Positions 35,301-46,263 of a stretch of DNA of 64,000 nt are shown here, piece by piece (within the stretch, counting starts at the first letter, position 1; the number at the start of each line of letters is the position of its first letter). The notes beneath the pieces were generated by a model, which did no database searches, was not told the DNA's origin, and saw nothing but the letters and a program-made list of their open reading frames with translations. Both the position numbers and the translations under genes were made by a program. This DNA is from Dryomyza anilis (taxonomy: Eukaryota; Arthropoda; Insecta; Diptera; Dryomyzidae), in contig OX638131.1 in NCBI GenBank assembly GCA_951804985.1, positions 2,604,001 to 2,668,000 of the forward strand, given 5' to 3'.

Positions 35301-38300
35301 CTAGGCAAAGAACGCCTTCCCATTGTGCCAGAGCGTTTTGCCATTGCTGGTCTGGCCGCGGAGGCACTCGGACATTGTGGTGCCCTTCGAGATCAGAGTG
35401 CACTGCCGGAACAACACCCACAGCACGCACACCGCCATGACGAGTGCATATACAGCAACGACGAACGAAAGCCCCAAGCTGCAAGAAAACAAAACCTGAA
35501 CAGGTGGCTCTTTTTAGTAATTACATCACTTACACATATTCATCGTATACATCGCTGCAGTCGTCGGGCAAAAAAAAGGGCATGTCGCCGATGCGAATCA
35601 CCAGCATCGGGTGACACACTGCGGTCAAAATCAAATACGCGCCCACCACCAGCAGCAGCTCCACAAAGATGAGACCCAACATGTAGTAGCGATGATTGGA
35701 TGCGCCTATGCAGCAATTCAACCAGTAGCTGTGATGGTCGTGTCGTCGAATGCAGGCCTGGCAGACGCTGCAGTGGAAGGTGCGCGGTTGCACGTACTTG
35801 TGACATGTTTCACAAATGGCCGGATGATGACGCTCATCATCCGATTCGTCTTTGGTGTGATCCAACAGCAACACAGTCTCCTGTGTCTGCTCTTCCTCCT
35901 CCTCCGCCGCCTCAGTGATGTCGGGCAGCTCATCCTTGTCGACGGTGCTTTGCACCACATGATTGACGACGGCCAGGCGTCTGGTCTTCCACAGACAATA
36001 GACCGAAATAACAAAAAAAATGATGAGAATTAGATTCTCAACGGGCAAAAGCTCCATCAGCGGCACCTCCAACTCATACAGTGTCATCATGTAAACGGCC
36101 GACCAGAAGATCCACATAAACAAGAATTTGGAACGCGGCAGCGCACGTTTTATAAAATGATACGCATAGCAGACAAAGATAGCCGTAGCCAGCAGCATAA
36201 TTACGGTCGTGTAGATATTTACGGCCGCGATGCCGATGACCAAAGGCAGCACAAACATCGGCACCAGCGCATCTAGTGAGACCTGTTTGGCACCATCGCG
36301 CCATGGTATGCGCAAGCGATCCTGAAACGTAAGCAACATGGCACTGCGAAGTTGTGCGTCGATGTGTTTGCAGCGAATTAATCTGGAAACAGAAACCAAT
36401 GGATTAAGAAATACGATATATGTCGAGTCAGATAAAGATTACTAAAAAAAAAATATCCAAAATTACGCTGGATTCTTTGAACGTTTTCTTATAAAAAATA
36501 AATATTAAAAAACTGTACAATACAATAAAATACATTATAAAATTGACTGTAGTTTATTCCGGTTCCAAAAATCAAAACTGATCCCATTTGGGTTCTATGT
36601 TATAAAAAGAATTATTATAGTTAAGACTCTTCAGCGAGTACAGTGCACTGCAGTTTTTGTCTCATATGGGATCAAATAGTGTCAAGAAATTCACTGTTTT
36701 GGAAAACAAAACATAATGACACTACTGAATTGCAAGGAGTACAGTGAGTGCACTGATTGAGCGCAACGAGTAACATACAAAAAATACTTTCATAGTTAAT
36801 TGCCTTTATCATTGAAGACAACAACAAATATGCCGATCGGCGTTCGACGGCAGTCAGGTTGTTGTCGGTATTTATATGTTTATAAAACTTACACCAAACA
36901 ATATTTATTTGAACGAAAAAAAAAAAGAATTGGTCGAAAAGAAATATTGCACGTGCTAAATAATCAAAAAAGTTTAAACAATGGAAAAAAATCGACATGT
37001 ACGTGAAAATTCGTGCGAAAACAGTTTTTCTAGATGAATTCGTTTACGGTTTTGCATTTCGAATCGAAGTACATATCGTCACTGTCATGCCAAAGGGGCG
37101 AATGTGCATTTGTAAAAATGTTGGGAAATCAAATTTTACAGTTTGAAGAGCTTTAAAAATTAGAAATATTTATATTTTCTTTTATTTTTCTGTTATTTTA
37201 GTTTATTCGTCAATTATTATAACGTATATAAAATATCTTTAGATTTGGACAACCTACTGAATTATAAATACGGATTTTGTGAGGCTATAGCCTGATCAAA
37301 ACGCAAATATTTTTGTTTTTTTATGATATAACTTTTAATTAGCACAAGATAAAATAGTAATGTAGAAGCATTAATTGTTTGTTTTTAAAGCACCTGTAGA
37401 TCTGCGTCATTAATTAAAAATATTTTGTCAATCGTTAAATTGTCATTTGTTATTTGCAGGAAAAAATGTTTGGCAAATAATTTTTAAATAATGATGCAGA
37501 TCATTAGGTGTTTTGAAAACAAATAATAAATACCTTTACACCACTATTTTATCTTATACCAATAGAAAGTTATGGCGAAAAAACGAAAAGATTCACCCTT
37601 TTGGCATGACAAGATTTTCAATTATTCAAATTCGCCCTTTTGGTTTTGTCTTTTGTGGCTAGAAATACCCAACAAAATGACACGCCATTTTAGCACAGCA
37701 TACTTGAGGATAAACTACATTCAAAAATGTAAAAAAAACGCAAATGTCAAAAATTGCACATTCGCCCCTTTGGCATGATAGTGACGATATCATATTTTCA
37801 AATTATAAAAATATATATTGGGTGTTTGAATAAGTTCTTACTGTTTTTTCATGAAAAATAAGGCTTTATTTAGTGAACGTTTACAAAAAAAACAAGTCAC
37901 TGAAAGTATTGTCCATCGCTAGTCACTACATTTTCCCATCGTTCTGGTAGCATTTAAATTCCACAATGGAAAAACGACAAGTTCTTTGAAGCTTCCAAGA
38001 GTCGACCCATTTTGTGACATCTTCATAAGAATGGACATGCTGCTCAGCAATGCCATGTGTCATCGTTCGGAAAAAGTGATAATCGGAAGCGGCAATGTCT
38101 GGTGAACACAGCGGCTGGGGTAGGACTTCCCATTTAAAAGTTTTCAAGTACGTTATTATCGGTTGATCAATACATGGACGAGTGGGGTCATGCTGCAAAA
38201 TCAGTATGTCATGTCTCTTTTATAGAGATCGTTTTTCCTTCAACTCTCGCCTCAAACGCATTAATTGTAGTCGATAGCGATCTCCTGTAATGGTTTCGTT

Positions 38301-39875
38301 GGGTTTGAGCAGGTCATAATAAACTACACCCACCTGATCCCACCAAATGCAGTGCAGAAGTTTGAAACAATGGATATTCGGATTTGCCGACAATCTTCAT
38401 GCATGGCCGGTCTTACCCCAAGATTTTCTACATTTAGAGTTATCTTAATGTATTCATTTTGCATAGCCAGTTACGACACGATGCAAAAAACCCTTTTCTT
38501 TTCTGTCCTTGAAGCAGCAGTTCACACATGAAAAGATACCGTTCGACATCTTTTTGTTTCAACTCGTCTGGCACCCAATGTCCTTACATTTGAATCAATC
38601 CCAATGCTTTTAAACGTTTCGAAACTGTTGTGTGATCAACTGCTAATATTTATACAACTTTAGTTATCGTTTGACATGAGTTCTAATCAAGTAATACTTT
38701 ATATTCTTCGTCTCCAAAGATTTTCAGTGCGTTCCTTATCTTCAATATCAAAATCATTATTTTTGAAGCGTTTAAGGCAGTCTCTGCATGTTATTTACCG
38801 ACGGAGCACGGTCGTCGTATGTCTCAAGAAGAATTCTGTGTGCTTTTTGTTGGAAAATTTAGTGCATTAAAATTCGCCGCAAATACTATTTATTGCACGC
38901 AAGTCTATATGTTTAACACCATGAAAAAAAGGATATTAACACTTCGGCGAAATTACGTACACTGAATTTTAAGCTATTTTTATAATAGTTTTTAATAGAT
39001 GCATTACCATCTTTAACGACACACGTAGTTCTGGTAATGTCATCTTTTGGAAAACAGCGAGTACTTATTCAAACAGCCAATACATTTTTGGTCGAACATG
39101 TTGGATGTATTTCACAGCTGAGACATCTCTGAGTATGAATATGAAAACATATTTCCGATATTTATAAATTATATACAGAATTATAATTTAAATATAAATA
39201 AATAAAATATATGTATATATGGTTCTATATGTAATTATAGTTCAAAACTTTGTGGATTAAAAATCCATAAGTTTCATAATTAAAGTTGAAACGAAAAAAA
39301 CATAAAATCAATCAGTTAATTTAATTAAATTCTCAATTTTTTCCGTAAAAAAATTTAATAAGTATTTCGTAATAGTATCTAAGCTGGATGGTATTTGAAA
39401 TCTTCTTCTGAAGATAATACTTTGCAATCTTTGAGTGGTGAATTGCTTGTACCGAAATACCGTCTTAAATAGATTTTTAGATTCAAACCTGGTGTCCTCA
39501 GTACCTAGTTCTCAACATCTTCAAATAGATACGATTATTTGGGATAGTCAAAAGTTATAGCGTTTTACATTCACGCTTCGGATTAGGGGGTTTGTTCAAT
39601 TTCCCGAAGATTTTCACACGACCCTTTTGGTATCCAAATTCATTTAAATGGAAATCACTGCTGCTGTTTTCAGAGTTTGTTCATTCCGACTGTTTTACTT
39701 GCTTTGCTTACCTATCGAATATCAAGTCAAAGTCCTCACAATGACAGCAACATGCCAGGATGTGATGACGCTGCTTATCTTTGTTTATGTACTCGCAGCA
39801 ACAGAGACCGGCGTCAGTTTCACGTTCCGCGAATCCTTGTGCCTGTTGGAAGTAGTCGTCACCGTGTGCATTCAT
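35301..39875 (-). CDS. ZDHHC23-like palmitoyltransferase family protein with DHHS instead of DHHC
   Basis: Three exons on the minus strand: 39875-39712, 36382-35534 and 35478-35301, phases matching, 396 residues. Exon 1 (ATG at 39875-39873) encodes an N-terminal cysteine block with LCCCEYIN, ILACCCHCEDFD and FDR, spliced in frame to LIRCKHID. DRLRIPWRDGAK follows. The Cys-rich block and the DRLRIPW phrase are hallmarks of ZDHHC23. Hydrophobic segments at about 85-125 and 140-180 flank an acidic loop (ITEAAEEEEEQ). The cysteine-rich domain is CETCHKYVQPRTFHCSVCQACIRR, then HDHHSYWLNCCIG: the catalytic Cys is Ser273 (AGC at 35730-35728). Two more membrane segments and a TTMSE near the expected TTxE motif follow. 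Family members S-acylate proteins at Golgi/ER membranes; catalysis here is doubtful. Intron 1 (36383-39711) hosts a foldback and a mariner. Confidence 0.9.
37073..37790. mobile_element. Foldback-type element, about 718 bp, arms about 350 bp
   Basis: ATATCGTCACTGTCATGCCA at the left is mirrored by TGGCATGATAGTGACGATAT at the right. Symmetry continues through AAAGGGGCGAATGTGCA and into the interior: GCACAAGATAAAATAGT mirrors ACTATTTTATCTTATAC, TTTTTAAAGCACCTGTAGAT mirrors the corresponding right-arm phrase, and the centre is near 37440. The whole element is therefore one large inverted repeat without transposase. It lies in intron 1 of the ZDHHC23-like gene. Related copies: 33336-33720 and 54984-55697. 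Confidence 0.75.
37818..39080 (-). mobile_element. Mariner element (Tc1/mariner, D34D type), inactive
   Basis: 1263 bp bounded by terminal repeats TTGGGTGTTTGAATAAGTTC and (reverse-complemented right end) TTGGCTGTTTGAATAAGTAC, flanked on both sides by TA, the mariner target duplication. The terminal repeats extend over about 30 bp (…CTGTTTTTTC / …CTGTTTTCC). Inserted in intron 1 of the ZDHHC23-like gene, with transposase on the same (minus) strand. A more decayed copy with a SINE inside lies at 14603-15300. Confidence 0.9.
37926..38900 (-). pseudogene. Broken mariner transposase
   Basis: In translation of the minus strand the catalytic region is recognisable: WDQVGVVYYDLLKPNET, then RRELKEKRSL followed by an in-frame TAA, then ILQHDPTRPC (second catalytic Asp region, normally HDNARPH) and CSPDIAASDYHFFRTM (third Asp region). 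Asp-34-Asp spacing identifies mariner. The stop after KRSL near 38220, the altered HDPTRPC motif and frame breaks toward the N-terminus mean no full-length protein can be made. The N-terminal helix-turn-helix part, toward 38900, is only partly readable. Confidence 0.8.
39083..39711. other. Remainder of the ZDHHC23-like intron 1
   Basis: AT-rich intronic sequence between the mariner and exon 1. Exon 1 was found at its right end because the minus strand reads an in-frame Cys-rich peptide from an ATG to a strong donor, GATAG|GTAAGC. Nothing else recognisable. Confidence 0.5.
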
Positions 39876-40478
39876 TCCAAATAGAAAGATTTGCAGTTCA
39901 AGTTAGTTTATTGACCGAGCAGCGTGAAAAGGTTAATTGGAATGCATTTAGAACATAATTATATGCATTTGTTTTTAAATTGTTTGAAAATTAATTAGTT
40001 CTTACGCTTTCTAACACATATAATCGATTTTATTAATACTTCTGTGATAAATTCAAAAAATTGATTAGTTTATCACAAACTACTTGAAATATAAGAAACT
40101 TTTTTTAAGATAGTACAAAAAAAAACATTCGCATGATATAAAAAGAGTATGATATAAAAAGAGATGATAAAAAAAAACTACAGGATGATTGATATACAAT
40201 TATTTTTCAAATTTGTTGGCAATCTTAAAGATATTTTTTATGTTTAAAAGAAACTTAAAAAACATTAATTTGAAGTTTCATTTTTTTATTTAAAAGAACT
40301 ACTGAACTGTACATTAATCATATTTTATTTTATATTTATTTTTAATGTTAAATAAAAAATACCTTTTTGCTCAAAATATTTACATATATATTTCGATTCG
40401 ACATTTCAAAAGAATTATAAAACAAACAAAAAAAATAGTGGTATAAATTAAAATGTATGCATATAAACTATGCACTGA

Positions 40479-41546
40479 TTATTTTCTTTTCAGTTCCAAT
40501 ATTTCTCTCGAAACACCATCTATAGAGCTCCATACTACTTTAGATATGAAACGTCCATCACTCTCTATTAAATTCTCAAACAGACGTAAGCCACCACCAA
40601 CGCCAAAATAATATGTCTTGGCTGCCACAAGCACAATACCCTCCTGCGTCAATTTCGCATGAAATGTATCAATCAGTTTTTGTAAATTACTCGGGTTATA
40701 TATTGTTTCTGATGTAAGTATCACATCAAATTTAGCATTATCTTTCGTAAAGTCAGAATATTTACACCAATCACCAGAGTAAAACTGTATTTCAGATCTT
40801 AGTTTCACTAAATTTAAATCAGTTTCAATCGGTGGTTTCGGTATATTGAGTAAAACATTAGGTATCGTTATTTTCTCCAATACATCTTTGTTCTAAAATA
40901 AAAAAGTTTTTATTGTAATAAATAAATTAGCATACCAAAACATACGTAATCCTGAAAATGCACATTAGCTCCATTTTTATATGCATAAATTCCAAGCACA
41001 CCAGAGCCGCAGCCTAGATCAAGGGTTCGTTTGTTTTTCCACAAATCAATTTTACAATTTTCTGCCATATATTTTAATAAATCTTCAGTACATTCCCATA
41101 ATTTAGCACCACCTACAATATGCGTATTTTCAAATCTATCATTAAATAAGATTTTTTACAATGTACCTTCGTATACACCCGGTATCAAATCTGAATGACT
41201 TTCCTCGGCTTTTGTAATATCTGCGGTACTATTTTCATCATTTAAAATGTCCTGTAGTAGAAATCCCGATACCATATATGTCAAAGTTATGTCGCCCACA
41301 TGCATTTCGGTAGAGTTAAGTCTAAAGATATCCATATTTTCTAGAATTTCTGACTTTGGTTCAACCTCCTCCGAATCGTACCACGTAATAGTAGGTTCAT
41401 TTTGTACACTAGTGTAGAAATATTAGTTTTTATATAAACACTTACAAATTATATACATACTTTTCATTGATTAACTCTGTTTTGTTTTCAGTGAACGCAT
41501 TATTTTCACTTTCGTTTTCGTTCACTGTAAAATCAAATTTAAACAT
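40479..41546 (-). CDS. METTL18: Histidine protein methyltransferase, METTL18 homologue
   Basis: Four exons on the minus strand: 41546-41461, 41408-41167, 41112-40946 and 40892-40479, with 51-54 nt introns and consistent phases, 302 residues. Start MFKFDFTVNENESENN. Exon 2 gives ITWYDSEEVEP and LIPGVYEGG, exon 3 WECTEDLL and the SAM-binding motif DLGCGSG (141-147), then VHFQDYN across the exon 3/4 junction. Exon 4 gives GDWCKYSD, LTSETIYN (224-231) and YYFGVGGG (259-266). The SETIYN and FGVGGG motifs are diagnostic for METTL18/Hpm1, which methylates a histidine of ribosomal protein L3 and tunes ribosome assembly. The short acidic N-terminus is shorter than in the human protein (about 370 residues). 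It is divergently arranged with SF3B2, whose start is 858 bp away. Confidence 0.92.
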
Positions 41547-42403
41547 TTTATCCTTCGAATCACCTTGTGCTATGTATTGAAGTGAAATTAAACAAAATTA
41601 AAGAATTCTGTCGATAATAAAATAAATGTTTAATGAAATGTAACAATTTAGTAATTAATTATAAAAATATATTTTGTAAAAATTCATAAATATACTTTCA
41701 ATACAAACCTAAAGTATTAAGACAAATGATGTGAACAAAAACTCACGACAAACTGGTTCGATTCACAACGTTCACTACACGTGCGACATATAGAGATGCC
41801 ATCTTATATATTAATAAGTGGTATTTTGTATAATTTACAAATTTTAAGATATTTATTAAATTAATCTGAGATGTTTGTTTTACTTTAAATTTTTTTTTTT
41901 TTTTTGGGTTAAATCAAATAAACCAATAACCGCTACTTTTTGTCGATTTTTTTGTTGCCGATGATTTATTTATATTAAATTATGTGATTAGTTACTGAGT
42001 AGCGCACCAACTGTTGAGTGTTCTTAATCGAGCCAATATTTGAAAAGTACTTTGGTCATCCGTCTGTTATACACAAACTTAAAAATAAATTAGTTTCATT
42101 TATTTGTTTTTAGATTCAGTTGGTTGGTTGAAACTTTGAATACGCAACGTCGGACAAGAAACACTTTCTATACATAAATCAATAAATTTATATAAAAAAA
42201 TAGATTTATTGCACAACTGGGAACGAATAATGCCGCACATTTTTCGCTATGGCAACACTGTCTTCTGACAGCTACTTTTCATTTTCATTGAGTGGAACGT
42301 TTGAAAACGAAACCATTAACAACCATAATTTTTTGCGGCCCAATTTGTAACATCTTGGCTCGTTGAAAACATATATTAAAAAAGAAAATAAAGAAATCAA
42401 ATT
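41547..42403. promoter_or_regulatory. Divergent intergenic region between METTL18 and SF3B2
   Basis: 857 bp separating two start codons that point away from each other, so it must contain both promoters and 5' UTRs. It is AT-rich with T-runs at about 41890-41905. No TATA or DPE match is convincing, as is common for housekeeping genes. No repeat element is recognised. Confidence 0.6.
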
Positions 42404-45241
42404 ATGGGAGATCAATTTCCAGGCGTAAGTAACAAAGTTATGCGGTAGGAATTATAATTTTTAGACGTTTTCCAACAGGGTCAACAACGATTGCCTGTAC
42501 CACCACCGCCAATGATGCCCGGCTCTGTAGTGCCACCCCCATCGCTTATGCAGATGCAGGTCGGTCCACCAGGCGCCATGGTAGGTCCACCTGGTGGCAT
42601 GGTACCACCACCTGGCATGCGCCCACCGCCAGCTTTATTGCCGGGATTTCAGCCATTGCCCGGTCACCAGCAGATACCGCCACCACAGGCATGGAATCAG
42701 CCAGCGCCAGCAGTGAATGTTGGTGCCGCCAGCGACGCCGCATCGACTGAACATGCCAAAGGGCCACCGCCACTGATGTCGATGCGTGTATCGAATCCGC
42801 TGGATGCAGTCAACAGCAATAATGGCGAGTCCGTTGCGGCAGATGTGGATGCCGACGATGGCAGCTCCGGTGACGAAAATAATGCCAACAAGAAACCCAC
42901 AGAAGTCGTCTTGCCCAAGGCGTTGGAAGATGTACTCGCCCTAAAGGACCAACGTGCGGCGGAATTTCATGTAAATACCGACGATTTTAGCTCCACAGAC
43001 GCCGAAATAACTGGTCGAAACATTCCAAGTGGCGTCATTAGCAACGACTATGCCGACGGAGAGGACTCGGATGAAGACGCCGAGGTGCAGACAAATGGCT
43101 CGGCTAGCAAACAAGGTAGGCAAAGCAAAGCAGAGAAAAACAAAAAGAAGAAACGTCGAAAGAAGCAGAATCGCAAGCTGCGCCAGCAACGCGACACTGA
43201 ACGGCAACAAGACAAAGATGCGCTGCTAGACAAAGATGCAGTGGCAGACTCTGGCGTCGCAACCACAGAGGGCGAAGACGAGACTCAGCAGGAGCAGAAA
43301 AAAGAAAAGGACAAAGCCAAGGAGAAACAGTCACATGAAAAGCCTTCTAGAGACAAACAGAAGAAAAGCACAGAAGCGGATAATAATGTTGCAGGGAATG
43401 ATCTGGACGTGACGGTCGAGTAAGGCTTTTAAAAATATTTTAACTGCCCTTCTCTCCAACTATCTTTTTTTCCAGGTATGTGCCCGAGAAAATCACAATC
43501 GCCGACTTGGCGCCAATGTATCGTCAATTTTATCGCGTCTTCGAAATCTTCAAGCTGGAAAATAAACCAAAACCTGCAGAGAAGGACAAGGCGACTGACA
43601 GCGAAACGGGAAAAGCGCAAAAGAAAACAAATCCCAAGGACATCGATGATGACGACGACGAACTGGACGAGGTTGTTGATTTTCAAAATATAAAACCTAA
43701 CGAAACGTGGTATATACCTGTGGTTCTATTACTTTCAGGATCCCAAAGATGACAAGGAAAAATTGTCCAAACGCAAATTGAAAAAACTGACACGTCTCAG
43801 CGTTGCCGAACTCAAGCAGCTGGTCAATCGACCGGACGTCGTCGAAATGCACGACGTCACGGCGCGTGATCCCAAGTTGCTGGTGCAACTGAAGGCCTAT
43901 CGTAACACAGTGCAGGTGCCGCGGCATTGGTGTTTCAAGCGCAAGTATCTGCAGGGCAAACGCGGCATCGAGAAGCCGCCCTTCGATTTGCCGGCCTTCA
44001 TTAAGAAGACCGGCATCATGGAGATGCGCGAATCGTTGCAGGAGAAGGACGACGCCAAGTCGCTCAAGTCAAAGATGCGCGAACGCGTTCGTCCCAAAAT
44101 GGGTAAAATCGACATCGACTATCAGAAGCTACACGACGCATTTTTCAAGTGGCAGACCAAGCCGCGCATGACCATTCACGGCGATCTGTACTACGAGGGC
44201 AAAGAGTTCGAGACGCGCCTCAAGGAGAAGAAGCCCGGCGATTTGTCCGAGGAGCTGCGCATAGCGCTCGGCATGCCTGTGGGGCCCAGCGCGCACAAGA
44301 TTCCGCCGCCGTGGCTGATTGCGCAGCAGCGTTATGGTCCACCGCCCTCGTATCCAAGTCTGAAGATACCCGGACTGAATGCGCCCATTCCGGAGAGCAC
44401 TTCGTTCGGCTATCATGCTGGCGGTTGGGGCAAACCGCCCGTCGATGAGAACGGCAAGCCGCTTTACGGTGATGTCTTCGGCACAAATATCACCGACTTG
44501 GATGTAAATTCTATGGCTTTTGATAGGAAATCTTTCTATAGCTTTCAATTCTTTGCAGAACGGCATCGACGAGGGCGACATTGAGCGCAACCAGTGGGGC
44601 GAACTGGAGTCAGAGTCCGAGGAGTCGTCGGAGGAAGAAGAGGAGGACGGCGAGGACCTGGGCAATCCGCCGGATGAGAGCGGCTTGGTTACCCCCGCTG
44701 AGGGTCTGGTAACGCCTTCCGGCTTGACGAGTGTGCCAGCCGGCATGGAAACACCCGAAAACATAGAGTTACGTAAAAAGAAAATCGAAGCAGAAATGGA
44801 AGAGTAAGTTGAACGCTTCAAAAAACATAAATTGTTTTTGATAAATTTTTATTATTTCGCTCGCTTAGCAACGAGACTCCTGTGTTGTATCAAGTGCTGC
44901 CCGAAAAACGCACCGATCGCGTTGGTGCTTCGATGATGGGCTCCACACACGTCTACGACATCAGCAGTGTAAATAAGCCGACCGCTGTACGCAGCACAAC
45001 GGCGTCCGCGGACCGTGAGGGCACCGTTGAACTGGCCCTAGATCCATCAGAGCTAGATCTGGACAATGACGCCATGGCGCAACGCTACGAGCAGCAAATG
45101 CGCGAACAACAGAACCACTTGCAGAAGGAGGATCTGTCCGACATGTTGGCTGAGCACGTGGCACGGCAGAAGTCGAAACGCAAGCGCCAACAGGCGGATC
45201 CGGCCAAGACCACGAAGAAGTACAAGGAGTTCAAGTTTTAG
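42404..45241 (+). CDS. SF3B2: Splicing factor 3B subunit 2 (SF3B2/SAP145)
   Basis: Six exons: 42404-42424 (a 7-codon exon, MGDQFPG), 42479-43419, 43476 to about 43671, 43739-44503, 44559-44803 and 44869-45241; about 846 residues. The N-terminus is Pro-rich (VPPPPMMPG, GMRPPPALLPG). A Lys/Glu-rich linker (KKKKRRKKQNRK) follows, then the conserved core: YVPEKITIADLAPMYRQFY, LKKLTRLSVAELKQLVNRP, VPRHWCFKRKYLQGKRGIEK (DUF382), DIDYQKLHDAFFKWQTKP, and the PSP domain (PGDLSEELRIALGMPVGP, PPPWLIAQQRYGPPPSYP). The acidic tail runs into VPAGMETPENIELRKKK, VLPEKR and the terminal KKYKEFKF. SF3B2 binds U2 snRNA/pre-mRNA near the branch site in the SF3b complex. No N-terminal SAP domain is seen. The exon 3 donor is not canonical: GAG|GTTGTT (43672) or GTT|GTTGAT (43675) both keep the frame, while the stronger-looking GTATAT at 43710 would leave a 29 nt intron. 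Confidence 0.95.
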
Positions 45242-45366
45242 ACCAGCTGCAAAATTTACATCTATATGTTTTCAATTTATTATTATTATACACAATAACA
45301 AACAAACAAAAAAATGTCTCAACACTTAAAACACACACTGTAGCTGCAAATCGGTTTAGACAGTAC

Positions 45367-45372
45367 AATAAA
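45367..45372 (+). terminator. Polyadenylation signal for SF3B2
   Basis: AATAAA 126 bp after the stop codon at 45241, in an AT-rich 3' flank. Confidence 0.55.
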
Positions 45373-45473
45373 GTTTTAATTCTTTTCTATAAAAATTTAG
45401 TTTTTCAACTGTATTTCAACGATATTCAAAATCAGGTAAACATTTTACTCTTACATGATACTTTCGAATTAAA

Positions 45474-45664
45474 GGGCCCTATTATGACTGACGAAGCGAC
45501 TGTAGTTGGTGAAGCGAACGTAAAAAAGCTATCACAGCTTCCATTCGCCAGAAAAAAGTAAACTAAAGCGAACGTAGAAATCATTCGTCTGAACTTCATT
45601 CGTCTGGCGAATGGAAGCTGTGAAGCTTTATTCGTTCGTTCGTTTCGCCAATCATATTGCCCCA
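45474..45664. mobile_element. Palindromic MITE, CCTATCATGA family, copy 3
   Basis: Left GGGCCCTATTATGACTGACGAAG and right CGTTTCGCCAATCATATTGC are imperfect inverted ends. Internal phrases AAGCTATCACAGCTTCCATTC, GTAAACTAAAGCGAACGTA and GAACTTCATTCGTCTG match copy 1 at 34060-34228 closely. It lies about 100 bp beyond the SF3B2 polyadenylation signal. Confidence 0.75.
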
Positions 45665-46263
45665 TATTGTAGTAAAGTAAAGAATACACATAGAAAAATA
45701 CACGTGTTGCGTTATAATTTTAATTTTTTAAATATTTTCGGATTCGGAACTTTTAATCATTAAAAAATACCCAGCTAACTTTTTGATTCCAATATGTGAG
45801 CATTTAACAGTGCTCAAAAAGGCTCCCAACCTCTGGACAGAGGGCACCATTTTATGAGCACAAAAACCCTCATTCATATTTGAGCACTTAAAAGAGCCCA
45901 AAAAGGTTCCCGAATTTGAAATTTGATGCTTTTACGAGTCTAATTTATGAGGGTTCCTAAACAAATATGACTCAACAAACAGTCTTAAATGAGAAACTTT
46001 AATGAGCATTTTTTCTGAGGGCTCATAAAACAATCAATAATTAGTCTTTTTATGACTCCAATTTCAGAGCGATCATAAATTGCTTAATTTCAATTGAAAG
46101 TGTTATTGCAGTATCCTGATAAGCCACATGTTTTTCAAAAACGATTTTCTTTGTGCGTTGCATTTAAAAGAACGCAAAGGGTTTGGTGATTATTCAAAAG
46201 ACCGTTACCAGGCCCAAAGTTAATTTTGCATTTAAGTAATAATTTATGTGTTTAGTGCACTAA
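45665..46263. other. Gene-free AT-rich stretch
   Basis: Contains loosely repeated words of the type TGAGCA..AAAA and TTATGAG (45790-46080), giving a weakly palindromic segment, but no clear ends or coding potential. Confidence 0.35.
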
